A DNA stretch of 34,268 nt. Source: Pseudomonadota bacterium. Its GTDB lineage: Bacteria; Myxococcota_A; UBA9042; GCA-2863065. A program made the translations under genes and the position numbers. Below the pieces are notes generated by a model. The model had not been told where the DNA came from. It saw only the letters and a list, made by a program, of their open reading frames with translations, and did no database searches. Positions 1 to 9,797 of the stretch are shown here, one piece after another (the stretch's first letter is position 1; each line of letters opens with the position of its first letter). The stretch is taken from the NCBI GenBank assembly GCA_002863065.1, contig PKDL01000067.1, forward strand, positions 1 to 34,268, written 5' to 3'.

Positions 1-2
1 GT

Positions 3-776
3 ATACACCGCAGGCAGCCGGTACAAAGTCGCCGTGCCGGCAGTCGGTCAGAGGCGGTTCGCTATGATGCTTCCAGACGGCCAACTCGGGCACCACGCTC
101 TGACGCGCGGCGAGCCACTCGCAATCCTGATTTTCGACCGCCGAAGTACAAAGGTATAGGCAACCGTGGGCGGTCTCAGGCACGACGCGGGACACGCCCG
201 CCTAGTCGTTCTGTTCAGCCCAACCGGGCAACGACCGGACGTACTGGCCGGGCCCCTAACGTACGCGACCGCAACACACGACGGGTCAATACCACGAATG
301 GTCGGCGCGGTACGATTTCGAGGACGCGGCCTACCGCGCGCTCCAAGCAGAGGACCCGAAATCGGATGAATCAGCGCGCGCGGACGGGTTCGCGCCGGAT
401 GAATACGCCGCCAAAGACGCGTCGTAACAACCGACCATCTAGCGGGACGGCGCGCCCGAACCGGACAAATCGTATGAGAACAGCGCCTCCTGTGACGCGC
501 ACTGGTCGGTCGCAGAGCAAAAGCGTTCGACGTGCGCCTGCACGGAATACGGCTCCAAAGAAAGCAACATCGAGGCCGCAAGAGAGACAGCGCCGGGTGG
601 CACCCGCCACGCGCACGAAAGCACGCGGGTCAATGCGACGGATGCCAACTCAAAGGTCCAATACTCGGGTGCGTTCTGCGCCGAGCCAGCGCCGAAGCCG
701 TGCAAAGTCACAAAGTTCTCGCTCGTCGCGCGGCCGCAGTTCAGGCCGGCGTTCGTCTCGGAGTCGCAGGCGTTAG
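3..776 (+). CDS. 3' part of a gene encoding an extremely Arg/Ser/Thr/Pro-rich basic, probably disordered C-terminal tail (5' truncated by window)
   Basis: Frame 3 is open from position 3 through the stop at 776; the ORF-track entry 366..776 is only its internal-ATG part. Translation reads IHRRQPVQSRRAGSRSEAVRYDASRRPTRAPRS...SSRSSRGRSSGRRSSRSRRR*. Confidence 0.6.
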   Translation: MHRRQPVQSRRAGSRSEAVRYDASRRPTRAPRSDARRATRNPDFRPPKYKGIGNRGRSQARRGTRPPSRSVQPNRATTGRTGRAPNVRDRNTRRVNTTNGRRGTISRTRPTARSKQRTRNRMNQRARTGSRRMNTPPKTRRNNRPSSGTARPNRTNRMRTAPPVTRTGRSQSKSVRRAPARNTAPKKATSRPQERQRRVAPATRTKARGSMRRMPTQRSNTRVRSAPSQRRSRAKSQSSRSSRGRSSGRRSSRSRRR

Positions 777-918
777 GTCTGCCAATGACCGGCCGGGTGG
801 AGTGTGTGTCATGACACCATAACGGCGCACCTCCGGTTCTGGGCACGGTACCTTGCGAGGTCAAGTAGCTTCCAGATATGGCACTACCGTACGCGAGCCT
901 GCAACCCCGGGTCAGCCT

Positions 919-1497
919 TTACTTTGGACGTGCTTTGCGTGTTTCATATCGCCTCATATTGGGTCTAGGACATGGACTCTTCGCAAAATTTTCTACCTTT
1001 TCAAGTTCGCATAGCGCCCAAGCGCACCACTGTTTACCTAATGGCTCCTCGTCGGATTCTGCACAAAATCTCAGTGCCGGTCTTGCGGACACTGCTCCCC
1101 AGCTTCCAAGGATGAAAGCGCTATTCCAGCGCACCTGAGGCAATGGGTCATCAAGCATCTTTTGTATTTCTGGGAGCGCTTCTGTATCTCGGAGTTCCGC
1201 CAATCGCCAAGCAGCCTCGATGCGAAGCTTCCACCCGCATCTTGTATCCGTGAGCAGCTTAGTTTGAAACGGTGTTGCTGCCGCGCTTCGTGCCCATGCG
1301 AGTGCATTGACGGAAGCGCACACAACGTCTAGGTCGGTCGCATCCAATTGTTTTGCGATACTTGCATAGTCTTGTCTGATGAGAGCATCAGCAATGCGAT
1401 CGGGCGAGCCGGAATCTTTACACCCAAGTAGTGAGGACAATATAAGGACGTATGTGACGACGGTTGGTCTCATCGCCATTCTCTCTCGAGCGAACAT
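919..1497 (-). CDS. HEAT-repeat-like predicted lipoprotein
   Basis: Signal peptide plus lipobox (LILSSLLGC; start likely MRPTVVTY...) and helical repeats (RIEAAWRLAELRDTEALPEIQKMLDDPLPQVRWNSAFILGSWG). Confidence 0.75.
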   Translation of the reverse strand: MFARERMAMRPTVVTYVLILSSLLGCKDSGSPDRIADALIRQDYASIAKQLDATDLDVVCASVNALAWARSAAATPFQTKLLTDTRCGWKLRIEAAWRLAELRDTEALPEIQKMLDDPLPQVRWNSAFILGSWGAVSARPALRFCAESDEEPLGKQWCAWALCELEKVENFAKSPCPRPNMRRYETRKARPK

Positions 1498-1547
1498 ATG
1501 CGCACGGTATACGCTTAAAATCTTCGACGGAAGCGACGTTACGTCAC

Positions 1548-2345
1548 TCAGTCGAATGCCACGAGGAATTGGACCGCAGGGCTGGTCAGACTTGCATCCT
1601 CTGAGTCTTGGGCAAATACCAATAGAGTGTCTCCATTTTCCGCGGGTATTTCCACGCGAATGGCGCCTGAATCCGTATCTACATTTGCTGATATCACTGC
1701 CCCGGTATTGAGGTTGGAGACGATAACGATGCTGTCTTGGTCGGCAAACCCTATTGGACCTTGTAACGTGACGATACCATTGGAGAAGGAAGCGACCCAG
1801 TCTATCTCTTCGCCCCCTTCTGTCGTGCCGCCTCCAGCAGTGAGGCAGTCTTCATCCTCAGCTGCACATGGTTCGGCGTCGGTACTCTCGGACGATTCGG
1901 ATGGGGCACCTGGGATCGTCGGCTGGTTACTCGCGTCAGGAGCCGCAAGGCTTGATGCGGGCGAGTATTCTGAAATCGTGATGTTTGTAGCGCGGCTACG
2001 GCGGCCCTCCGCGTTCACGTATATTAGGCGGAGTTCATCATCGGGGCGGCCATAGGCACGTCCGGCAAATGTGCCGACGATAGACGCTACAGCAGAGACC
2101 GTTTCATTCGTACGCACATTGGTAATCTCTACTGCGCCCATGGCATCTACCGCGCCAGGTGTTCCCACCACCGAAACCAGTCGATTCTCTTCATTATCCT
2201 CCGTTTCCACTGCGGTGAGACTAGACAGTAGAATTCGGGTGCCATCGGGTTCGACAGGGGACGGAAGAGGAGCTATTGCATCGGGCTCGCACCCCAGGCA
2301 TAGGATCGTTAACCACAGAACATGTATCCGGAAAGTGCCCTGCAT
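1548..2345 (-). CDS. predicted lipoprotein of unknown function with Ig-like/beta-rich segments
   Basis: Start MQGTFRIHVLWLTILCLGCEPD gives a lipobox (ILCLGC); the ORF track extends to 2441 but the internal Met yields a clean signal peptide. Confidence 0.7.
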   Translation of the reverse strand: MQGTFRIHVLWLTILCLGCEPDAIAPLPSPVEPDGTRILLSSLTAVETEDNEENRLVSVVGTPGAVDAMGAVEITNVRTNETVSAVASIVGTFAGRAYGRPDDELRLIYVNAEGRRSRATNITISEYSPASSLAAPDASNQPTIPGAPSESSESTDAEPCAAEDEDCLTAGGGTTEGGEEIDWVASFSNGIVTLQGPIGFADQDSIVIVSNLNTGAVISANVDTDSGAIRVEIPAENGDTLLVFAQDSEDASLTSPAVQFLVAFD

Positions 2346-2575
2346 ATATCGCGCTCCCATATCGCCGGTGGCTTTCGTTGCTTCGAGCCCTACAATACCG
2401 TCTCGCCGAAGTGGCCATTTACCCGCGGATATTTTAGGCAAGTCTTGTGCCGCCGTACGTTAGGCGTACACACATCAATAATCATCGATACTTATCTATT
2501 CTGCGCCGATGTGTAAACGTCTCTTAGGATGTGTCTTATATCGACATTCGTAAAATAATTTGTCATATTTTCACG

Positions 2576-5500
2576 ATGGCAGAGACATCTCGTTATCGGG
2601 TTATTCGCCCTCTGGGGGCCGGCGGCAGTGGGCGGATCTGGCTAGCTGAAGATACTAGTAGTCCCAAGCAACTGGTGGTCTTAAAGCGCTTGCATCCCAA
2701 TGTTGACATAGAGTTACTTTCGAAAGAGTACGACGTCCTCCGAAGCATATCCCATCCCCACATTGCTGAAGTCTTCGATTTTCAGCAGCAGGTAGATAAT
2801 GGACCGTTCCTAGTGGAGCAATACATCGACGGCGCTACCATTACGGCGTCGGTGAAAGATGCGCCAGTGGAGGTAAAATGGCGTGGGTTATGCCAGCTTC
2901 TGGGTGCGCTGGAGCATGTTCACTCAAAGGGGATTGTTCACGGGGATATCTCACCGGCTAACGTATTAGTATCTGACGTCGGCGGGCAGATTCATGCATA
3001 CCTTATTGATTTCGGATTAGCAGCGCGACTGAGCGCCGCAGATGCAGGTTATGGCGGGACGCCGGGCTATATGGCGCCTGAGGTGTATCGCGGCGAAGCG
3101 CGTACGCATCGGGCTGACCTATATTCGTTTGGTGTCTTAGCATACGAAGTGCTTGCTGGCTGCTCAGCGTTTCCTGGCACTGATAATGCGGTAATAATCC
3201 AAGCCCAACTCGCTGGGCAGACCGTGTCACCGTCCACTCATAACCACAGTCTTTCGGCGCGCGCGGATGCAGTGCTCTTGGCCTTATTGGAGCCAGAGCC
3301 GGCAGCGCGTCCGAAAACGGCGCGCGACGTCATGATTGAACTCGCTGCTGCATTAGAACTGGAAGTGTTCGACTCATCCAGCCAGACCTTAGAGGGTTAT
3401 ATGCGGTCCGCTCGGCTCGTTGGACGTGATTCGGTCATGGCAGCGAGTGCTAGGATGCGGAAGCAACTCTTCGGGAATACCCCCGGCGGGTCCCACAGCT
3501 CATTACTGTGGCTTCATGGTCCGTCAGGGTCCGGACGCACTCGTGTACTTAAACAGATTGCCGGGGATGCTCGAATTGATGGTGCCCGCGTAGTCATGGC
3601 TACTGAGGGGGTCGGTCCCTTCGATGGCATTATGACTTGGTTGAAAGGGGTCGGACACACCGATGTGCCATGGATGTCTGATTCGGAACCGTTGTCTCGC
3701 CTTGTAGCGTCTTTAGACGCGATTGTTGAAGCGGTGAAAGACACGCCTACAGTGCTCTGTTTTGATGATTTGGAGGTTGATAACTCACAGGTAACAGAGC
3801 TGCTGCGTATCTTTTCTGCGGTTATTGGAACGACAACGGCTCCCGGGTATCAAGGGCCAGTCCCTAAGTTAGCCATTGTAGTTACTGCCGGTGGACCGCC
3901 GCCAGAATCGATTGCACGTTATGGCTGTGTGCATTGTCATCCATTGCCGACATGGACCACTGATGAGCTGATGTCTTGGTTACAGGGACTCCTTCCACGC
4001 AAGACAGCGTTAGATAACAGCGTGGTGGACGCCATTCACCATCTCACGCTTGGGCGGCCTGGCTTCGTTGTATCTCTGCTCGGCTATTGGTCGAGACAGG
4101 GATTTCTGCGTCTAGCAAACGGAATGATCGAAGTCGAAGCCGACATACGGACTGCTCCAATACCAGGCACGTTAAGGCAGCTATTAGTCGAGCGGGAGAG
4201 TACACTAGAGTCGAACGAAGCGGAGGTACTCCAGGTAGTGCGTGTGCTTGAACGCCCCGCGATGTCATCTGTGATCGCTGCCGCGTTACCCGAGCTCATA
4301 AGAGACCAAGTCCCGAGTTGCCTAACCCGACTTGCAGATGCAGGCTTCCTCACGAAAATACCCAGTACGGCCGTGCATCCTACCTCATTGTATCACGCGC
4401 CAACAGGCGACTATGCAGTCGATAACGAGCGTCGCAAGGATATTTTTGCGGCTGCAGCCAGAGCGGTTATGTCGACAAGCAGCAGCAGTGGCGCCCCAGA
4501 GAGTAGCATGGCAATGCTAGCGCGCTTTGCATTCCGGGCGGTGGAATGTGGCGATACTCGTCTGAAAGCGGCCGGGTATAGGGCGGCGCGCGCGGCTCTC
4601 CTCGGCTGTCGTCAACGTCGCGAATTCAACCTCGTCCGTGAAATGTTATGCATAACGCGAGCTCTCGCCCCTGAAGGCGAGACCGCTAGTTGGACCTTGG
4701 AATTAGCAACGGACGCTATTCGCCAAGGTAAGCACCAGCTAGCCAGTCAGTACCTTACCGAAGTTGTAAATATGACGAGCGAGACGGATCCAGTTCGAAA
4801 CCAAGCGGTGGTTGCCATGGCTCGCATGCAATCTGATCTAGGCTCATACTCAGATGCTGTGAGCCTGGTAGCACGCGTCACAGAGGTAGCTGCCAAAGCA
4901 GTGGAAGCCCACGCACGAATGAGCATGGGTGAGTACGCCGCGGCAGAAGCCATTTGCGAAACAGCACTACAGAGCGTGTCTACTGCAGACGAAAAAGCGG
5001 AACTCCGAAATATCTTGGCCTTGGTGTACTACTACACTGAGCGGATGGACCTTGCAGTGGAACAGTTTGAGGCCGCTGCGGCTGCTTTTGGGGCATTGGG
5101 AGATCTTCCGCGGCAGGCTCAAGCGGTCACTGGAATTGGCCTCATACATCATCGTCGTGGTGCATTCGAACAAGCGCTTGCAGCGTATTCACGAAGTCTA
5201 GAATTGGCACAGCAGTCGGGCGATCGTCGGCGTATCACCATATCAAATATGAACATTGGTACCGTTCTCCAAGAGACGGGGCGTCTATCTGAGGCGGTCG
5301 AACAATACCGTAAGGCAGTGTATTCGGCAGAGCTTTTGGGAGACAGCGTGAGTGTGGCAAAGGCCGCGAATAATCTTGGGAATGTACTCGTGGAAATAGG
5401 CTCTCTCGCGGAAGCCGAGTGGTGGCTAACGCGCTCAATTGACGCCGCAAAGTCACAGAATGACCGCCTGCTGGGTGCCTATGCGCGAGGTATACTGGGG

Positions 5501-7738
5501 CGTCTGAAGCATCTTCAGGGGGATATTTCAGCCGCACGTGTGGAATTGACGACTGTAGCCGCCGAGCTCCGAGAATTAGGTACCCTTGGTGAATCCGGCG
5601 AGATATTGATCGAACTTGGGCTTGTTGCCCGTTCTGCTCATGACCCTGACGGTATGGATCATTTTGCTGCGGCGGTGGAGCATGCGGCGAAACATTCAGG
5701 AGCCGAAAAGCAAACAGCATGGGTGACATTTTTACGGGGGGAGGCACTACGCATTCGTGGTGAACCTGAAGCAGCTATGCGTTTGATTCGCGCAGCGTTG
5801 CAGCTTGCAGAGCAAACGAATGTTCGGAAATTATCCTGGAGATGCGATGCGAGTCTTGGTCGTATTTATCGAGAGCTGGGGAATGCGATGGAAGCACGTG
5901 CGCGATTCCACGCCAGCTCCGAACGTTTACTCACTCACGCTGGCACCTTAGAAGGTCGCTTGCGTGAGGCCTTTCTGTCGCTTCCAGAGCGTGCAGCTGC
6001 GCTGGAGGAAGCTCGGCTCGCGATGAGTGACTCTGGTACAGGTCCGGCACAGGCGCGTGAGAGTCAGGAGCGGTTGCTTCGGCTGATGGAAATTAACCGT
6101 AGACTTGCGAGCGAACGGTCGCCTAAGCGGTTACTTGAATTCATCTTGGATTCGGCAGTTCAGCTCACAGGAGCGGAGCGTGGCTTTTTGATACTGCGCG
6201 ATGATGAGGATGAAAAAGAGGATTCGAAGTTAAACGTACGGGTAGCAAGGAATATCGACCGCGAGAGCCTACGGCGAAATCCTGGACGAGTTTCTCGCTC
6301 GATCACTCGAGATGTACTGGAAACTGGCGAGCCTATTATCACCGTGGATGCTGGTGAGGACTCAAGATACCGGCATGCGGCTTCTGTACACCACCTTAAG
6401 CTTCGTTCGATACTTTGCTTTCCACTACGGCATCAAGGACGAGTAGTAGGCGCCATCTACTTGGATAATCGCTTCCAGGCGAGCACTTTTTCGGAACGGG
6501 ACCTTGATATTATTGGCGCCTTTGGCGACCAGGCTGCGGTCGCCATCGAGAATGCCTGGTTATTCGACTCAAGTGAAAAGGCGCGACTAGCACTAGAGGC
6601 AAGTCACAGTAAAATTGCAGCGCTGAATGGCCAACTGCAATCCAGACTTCAGGACCAAGCAGCGCGTCTTGCTCAGGTAGAAACCAACCTCGAGCGCCAG
6701 CGCAATCAGCTGGAAACACGCTACAGCTATGACAATATCATCGGAGCATCCGTACCGATGCGACGCATTTTCAAGGTCCTGGATCGTGTCACAGACACTA
6801 GCGTACCGGTCTTGGTCCAGGGTGAGTCTGGCACGGGCAAAGAGCTTGTTGCACGGGCGATCCACTATAATGGGGCACAGCGTCGTAATCGCGAATTCGT
6901 GTCTGTGAATTGTGCTGCATTGACAGAGACGCTCCTGGAAAGTGAGCTGTTTGGTCATGTGAAAGGTGCGTTCACTGGGGCAGATCGTGATCGAAAAGGG
7001 TTGTTCGAAGTCGCGGACAAGGGGACTCTGTTTCTCGATGAGTTGGCAGATATGTCATTAGGCATGCAGGCCAAGCTTCTGCGTGCGCTACAGGATGGCG
7101 AGGTCTGGCCGGTTGGAGCGCGGCGGTCGATCCGGGTAGATGTTCGCATTGTGGCTGCATGTAATCGTGACTTGTCGCAAATGGTGGAATCCAAGGAGTT
7201 CCGACAGGATCTTTATTTTCGATTGAATGTCGTAAAGATTGTCTTGCCGCCGTTACGGACCCGTGGTGAGGACCTCGTCATGCTCACGCAGCACTTTTTA
7301 CAGCAATTTCAGAAGAAACACCGTCGGGAGATACGTTTATCTCAGGGGGCACTTGATCTGCTCAGTCGGTTTTCGTGGCCCGGTAATGTGCGTGAACTTG
7401 AAGCCACGCTTACCAATGCATGTTTATTTTGCGACGGCGACTTGCTTACTGAAGCCCACTTTTCGCACAAACCGGAGCTGTTTGAGGATGACCAAATAAT
7501 CCGTGTACGTAATCCTGGGGATCGGCCCAGTCGTTTGGGACAGGAGCTTCTCGACCTTGGGGATATGACATTACGAGAGATAGAAGAACGTGCCATTCTG
7601 GCGGCGCTTGACCGATCGGATGGTAATAAAGTGGAGGCAGCGCGACGGTTAGGTGTGACGCGTCAGACGCTATACAACAAGCTGAGGTCGTACGGCATTG
7701 AGGTACATCGGCGGGTTCGTAGAGCCGACGCGGAATAG
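2576..7738 (+). CDS. Ser/Thr protein kinase - STAND/AAA ATPase - TPR - GAF - sigma54-interacting AAA+ - Fis-type HTH fusion regulator
   Basis: Kinase motifs GAGGSG, VLKRL, HGDISPANVLV, DFGLA, GTPGYMAPE; P-loop GPSGSGRTR; TPR-like repeats; GAF; second Walker A GESGTGKE, intact GAFTGA (HVKGAFTGADRDRKG), GTLFLDE; C-terminal NKVEAARRLGVTRQTLYNKL. Start chosen at MAETSRYRV (2576). Confidence 0.95.
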   Translation: MAETSRYRVIRPLGAGGSGRIWLAEDTSSPKQLVVLKRLHPNVDIELLSKEYDVLRSISHPHIAEVFDFQQQVDNGPFLVEQYIDGATITASVKDAPVEVKWRGLCQLLGALEHVHSKGIVHGDISPANVLVSDVGGQIHAYLIDFGLAARLSAADAGYGGTPGYMAPEVYRGEARTHRADLYSFGVLAYEVLAGCSAFPGTDNAVIIQAQLAGQTVSPSTHNHSLSARADAVLLALLEPEPAARPKTARDVMIELAAALELEVFDSSSQTLEGYMRSARLVGRDSVMAASARMRKQLFGNTPGGSHSSLLWLHGPSGSGRTRVLKQIAGDARIDGARVVMATEGVGPFDGIMTWLKGVGHTDVPWMSDSEPLSRLVASLDAIVEAVKDTPTVLCFDDLEVDNSQVTELLRIFSAVIGTTTAPGYQGPVPKLAIVVTAGGPPPESIARYGCVHCHPLPTWTTDELMSWLQGLLPRKTALDNSVVDAIHHLTLGRPGFVVSLLGYWSRQGFLRLANGMIEVEADIRTAPIPGTLRQLLVERESTLESNEAEVLQVVRVLERPAMSSVIAAALPELIRDQVPSCLTRLADAGFLTKIPSTAVHPTSLYHAPTGDYAVDNERRKDIFAAAARAVMSTSSSSGAPESSMAMLARFAFRAVECGDTRLKAAGYRAARAALLGCRQRREFNLVREMLCITRALAPEGETASWTLELATDAIRQGKHQLASQYLTEVVNMTSETDPVRNQAVVAMARMQSDLGSYSDAVSLVARVTEVAAKAVEAHARMSMGEYAAAEAICETALQSVSTADEKAELRNILALVYYYTERMDLAVEQFEAAAAAFGALGDLPRQAQAVTGIGLIHHRRGAFEQALAAYSRSLELAQQSGDRRRITISNMNIGTVLQETGRLSEAVEQYRKAVYSAELLGDSVSVAKAANNLGNVLVEIGSLAEAEWWLTRSIDAAKSQNDRLLGAYARGILGRLKHLQGDISAARVELTTVAAELRELGTLGESGEILIELGLVARSAHDPDGMDHFAAAVEHAAKHSGAEKQTAWVTFLRGEALRIRGEPEAAMRLIRAALQLAEQTNVRKLSWRCDASLGRIYRELGNAMEARARFHASSERLLTHAGTLEGRLREAFLSLPERAAALEEARLAMSDSGTGPAQARESQERLLRLMEINRRLASERSPKRLLEFILDSAVQLTGAERGFLILRDDEDEKEDSKLNVRVARNIDRESLRRNPGRVSRSITRDVLETGEPIITVDAGEDSRYRHAASVHHLKLRSILCFPLRHQGRVVGAIYLDNRFQASTFSERDLDIIGAFGDQAAVAIENAWLFDSSEKARLALEASHSKIAALNGQLQSRLQDQAARLAQVETNLERQRNQLETRYSYDNIIGASVPMRRIFKVLDRVTDTSVPVLVQGESGTGKELVARAIHYNGAQRRNREFVSVNCAALTETLLESELFGHVKGAFTGADRDRKGLFEVADKGTLFLDELADMSLGMQAKLLRALQDGEVWPVGARRSIRVDVRIVAACNRDLSQMVESKEFRQDLYFRLNVVKIVLPPLRTRGEDLVMLTQHFLQQFQKKHRREIRLSQGALDLLSRFSWPGNVRELEATLTNACLFCDGDLLTEAHFSHKPELFEDDQIIRVRNPGDRPSRLGQELLDLGDMTLREIEERAILAALDRSDGNKVEAARRLGVTRQTLYNKLRSYGIEVHRRVRRADAE

Positions 7739-7785
7739 GCCAACGAATCGTTCGTACTAGGCCTCGGGGCTTTGGTGCAGAGACA

Positions 7786-8319
7786 CTAGCCTATCGAATC
7801 CAAATATTCCTGACAGGCGTTGGGCATCTGCGCGATATTCGGGGTGACTGTTCCAACCACCCATCGCTCAATAGTAGGGGCTAGTTTCCTGCCTAACAAT
7901 CGAGGCACGCCTGGTAGCTTATCGCCATGGACTTTCAGACTACCGGTAATGTGTATCTGGCACGACCCGTCCCCCAGGTCGCGTACGAAGTTTTCTCCCG
8001 AACATGTGTAGAGGCCGGTGAAGGTTGTGGTCTCTAATCGCCATGCGACAGACTGGGTCTCGTTATTCCACTCCGCGTGATCGAGCCATTTCAGTCGCTC
8101 TGACGCAACGAATGGTCGGATCACTGGAGGTACACTTGACGGAGTACCCGACCACTCCTTTATGGTATGTACCCGATTCCCCTCAAGTTCTTCAGTCAAG
8201 ACTCGTGTGAGGTCAATGACATTCGGTAAGTATGGGATCAGCGCTTTTGTGTTGTCCCGCAGTAGGGGATAGACACGCTCCGCTGGATACGTGACTGTTT
8301 CTTTGTATTCGAACTGCAT
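7786..8319 (-). CDS. SRPBCC/DUF2505-like protein
   Basis: MQFEYKETVTYPAERVYPLLRDNTKALIPYLPNV...; GGAGGGAG ribosome-binding site directly upstream of the internal ATG at 8319. Confidence 0.75.
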   Translation of the reverse strand: MQFEYKETVTYPAERVYPLLRDNTKALIPYLPNVIDLTRVLTEELEGNRVHTIKEWSGTPSSVPPVIRPFVASERLKWLDHAEWNNETQSVAWRLETTTFTGLYTCSGENFVRDLGDGSCQIHITGSLKVHGDKLPGVPRLLGRKLAPTIERWVVGTVTPNIAQMPNACQEYLDSIG

Positions 8320-8394
8320 GCTCCCTCCTGGCCGTACTCTATAAACGGTACGGGTTGACGCTGCATGGCCGGCGTTTTTACCATATGAGTCAAC

Positions 8395-9345
8395 GTGACG
8401 CTTCCAATCGACCGCATTCTTGATGCCCTTCACGAGTTTGAACGTGGCGTATTCCAACTCAATGGACCGGTTTCTCAAAGCGATATCAATGCATTAAATA
8501 CGCGACTTCCTCGTGAACTGCCTGTGATTTGGTCATCATTATTGATGCACCATGATGGGTTGGACCTACGTGGTGATCGGTATTTTGGTGCGGCGGAATG
8601 TCTTGCGCGTTGGGTACGTTGGCAACGCGATGAACTCCCCCGTTATGAAAAACAACCCGGTTGGCGGGGACAACCGCCGACGCAGCTCGTGCCGATCGCC
8701 ACCGATCTCGAAGGAAACCTGAAGTGCCTGGACCTATACACAGACCAGGTATGGGACTGGCATGGAGAGACTGGTCGGCTGACACTCTGGTTTACGTCAC
8801 TTGAGCACCTCGTCTTGTGCGCCCTGCAGTCATTATCACTCCGGTTCGACAAGGCTGGACGCCCTAAAGCGATGTCCTCGCGCCGGCAGAGCGTACTTGT
8901 GCGTGATGAATTGCTTATTCACGTCCAATTTGAGCCAGATTGTCCTTATGCCCAACTTGAATTAGGACGGTGGTTCGAGCAGTACGGCACGCCCGAAGAT
9001 GCGGTTGCTTGCTTCCGGAGAGCTGCCCAATCCTCGGTATCTACCGTGGAGGCTGCATTCGAACTCGGACGCTTCTGTATTACTCAAAAATGGTATGCAG
9101 AAGCGAGGAGGGCACTCCGAAATGCACTTGCAGTGCCTCCAGCTCCTAATCCGTTAGAGCACCAACCGCCCACCGGTATGCAGTATGCTGCACATCGACT
9201 CCTTGAGCGGCTTTACGCGCAGATTGGACAGTTGGCACTCGCCGATACTCAGAAGCAAGCTGCAGATAAGGCATTGAAGGAACACGGCTTGGGCTGGTAT
9301 GGGCATTCAGACGCTTTCAACCAAGCGCTGGACATTCTCAGATAG
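8395..9345 (+). CDS. SMI1/KNR4 (SUKH)-like N-terminus with C-terminal TPR repeats
   Basis: INALNTRLPRELPVIWSSLLMHHDGLDL...LVPIATDLEGNLKCLDL resembles SUKH; C-terminal repeats CPYAQLELGRWFEQYGTPEDAVACFRRAAQ; GTG start. Confidence 0.7.
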   Translation: MTLPIDRILDALHEFERGVFQLNGPVSQSDINALNTRLPRELPVIWSSLLMHHDGLDLRGDRYFGAAECLARWVRWQRDELPRYEKQPGWRGQPPTQLVPIATDLEGNLKCLDLYTDQVWDWHGETGRLTLWFTSLEHLVLCALQSLSLRFDKAGRPKAMSSRRQSVLVRDELLIHVQFEPDCPYAQLELGRWFEQYGTPEDAVACFRRAAQSSVSTVEAAFELGRFCITQKWYAEARRALRNALAVPPAPNPLEHQPPTGMQYAAHRLLERLYAQIGQLALADTQKQAADKALKEHGLGWYGHSDAFNQALDILR

Positions 9346-9353
9346 GGCAAGCA

Positions 9354-9767
9354 ATGAACAACGCATATATATTCAGAACGTACGTGCAAAGCATCTGCCT
9401 TGCTGGTTTCCTTGTGTTTATCGCCGCTGGCTGCACGCCGGGTATTCACGGAACTTGGGATGGTAGTGGCCATGTTGGTGTCGCGGACCGGTTTTCTATG
9501 GAAGTCGTATTCAAGTCCGATACACGTGGCAAAATTCGATACTCAGTACCAGGCAGCGAACCGAGGGCAATTCCAATGTGTCAGACTCGCGTAGATGACA
9601 AGGAGATTTCGTTTGTTATCGACCCGTCCGGTCAGACCAATTGCAGTACATTGGCTCGTCCGCTCCGGTTTGAAGGAGTTCTCGGCGCGCATGTGATCTC
9701 GGGACAGATTACAGTAAATGGTGCATCTGTCGGTATGTGGCGAGCATATAGGCGAACCCAACAGTAA
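9354..9767 (+). CDS. small predicted lipoprotein of unknown function
   Basis: Signal peptide and lipobox FIAAGC; starts 9 nt after the preceding gene. Confidence 0.65.
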   Translation: MNNAYIFRTYVQSICLAGFLVFIAAGCTPGIHGTWDGSGHVGVADRFSMEVVFKSDTRGKIRYSVPGSEPRAIPMCQTRVDDKEISFVIDPSGQTNCSTLARPLRFEGVLGAHVISGQITVNGASVGMWRAYRRTQQ

Positions 9768-9797
9768 GCGGTTTAGAGCGCCTAGACTGCCGTCTAT

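Noticed and set aside
48-581. Antisense ORF of 177 aa (and 371..616, 439..864)
   Set aside because: Mirror of the open Arg-rich plus-strand frame that runs from the window edge to 776; Arg codons give stop-poor complements. No domain signal.
5235-5747. Minus-strand 170-aa ORF within the large kinase gene
   Set aside because: Lies fully inside the TPR region of a clearly coding gene; no recognisable motifs.
7737-7765. Nested dyads AGGCC...GGCCT and ACGAA-TCG-TTCGT after the kinase gene
   Set aside because: Short stems without a U-tract; possible bidirectional terminator but too weak to call.
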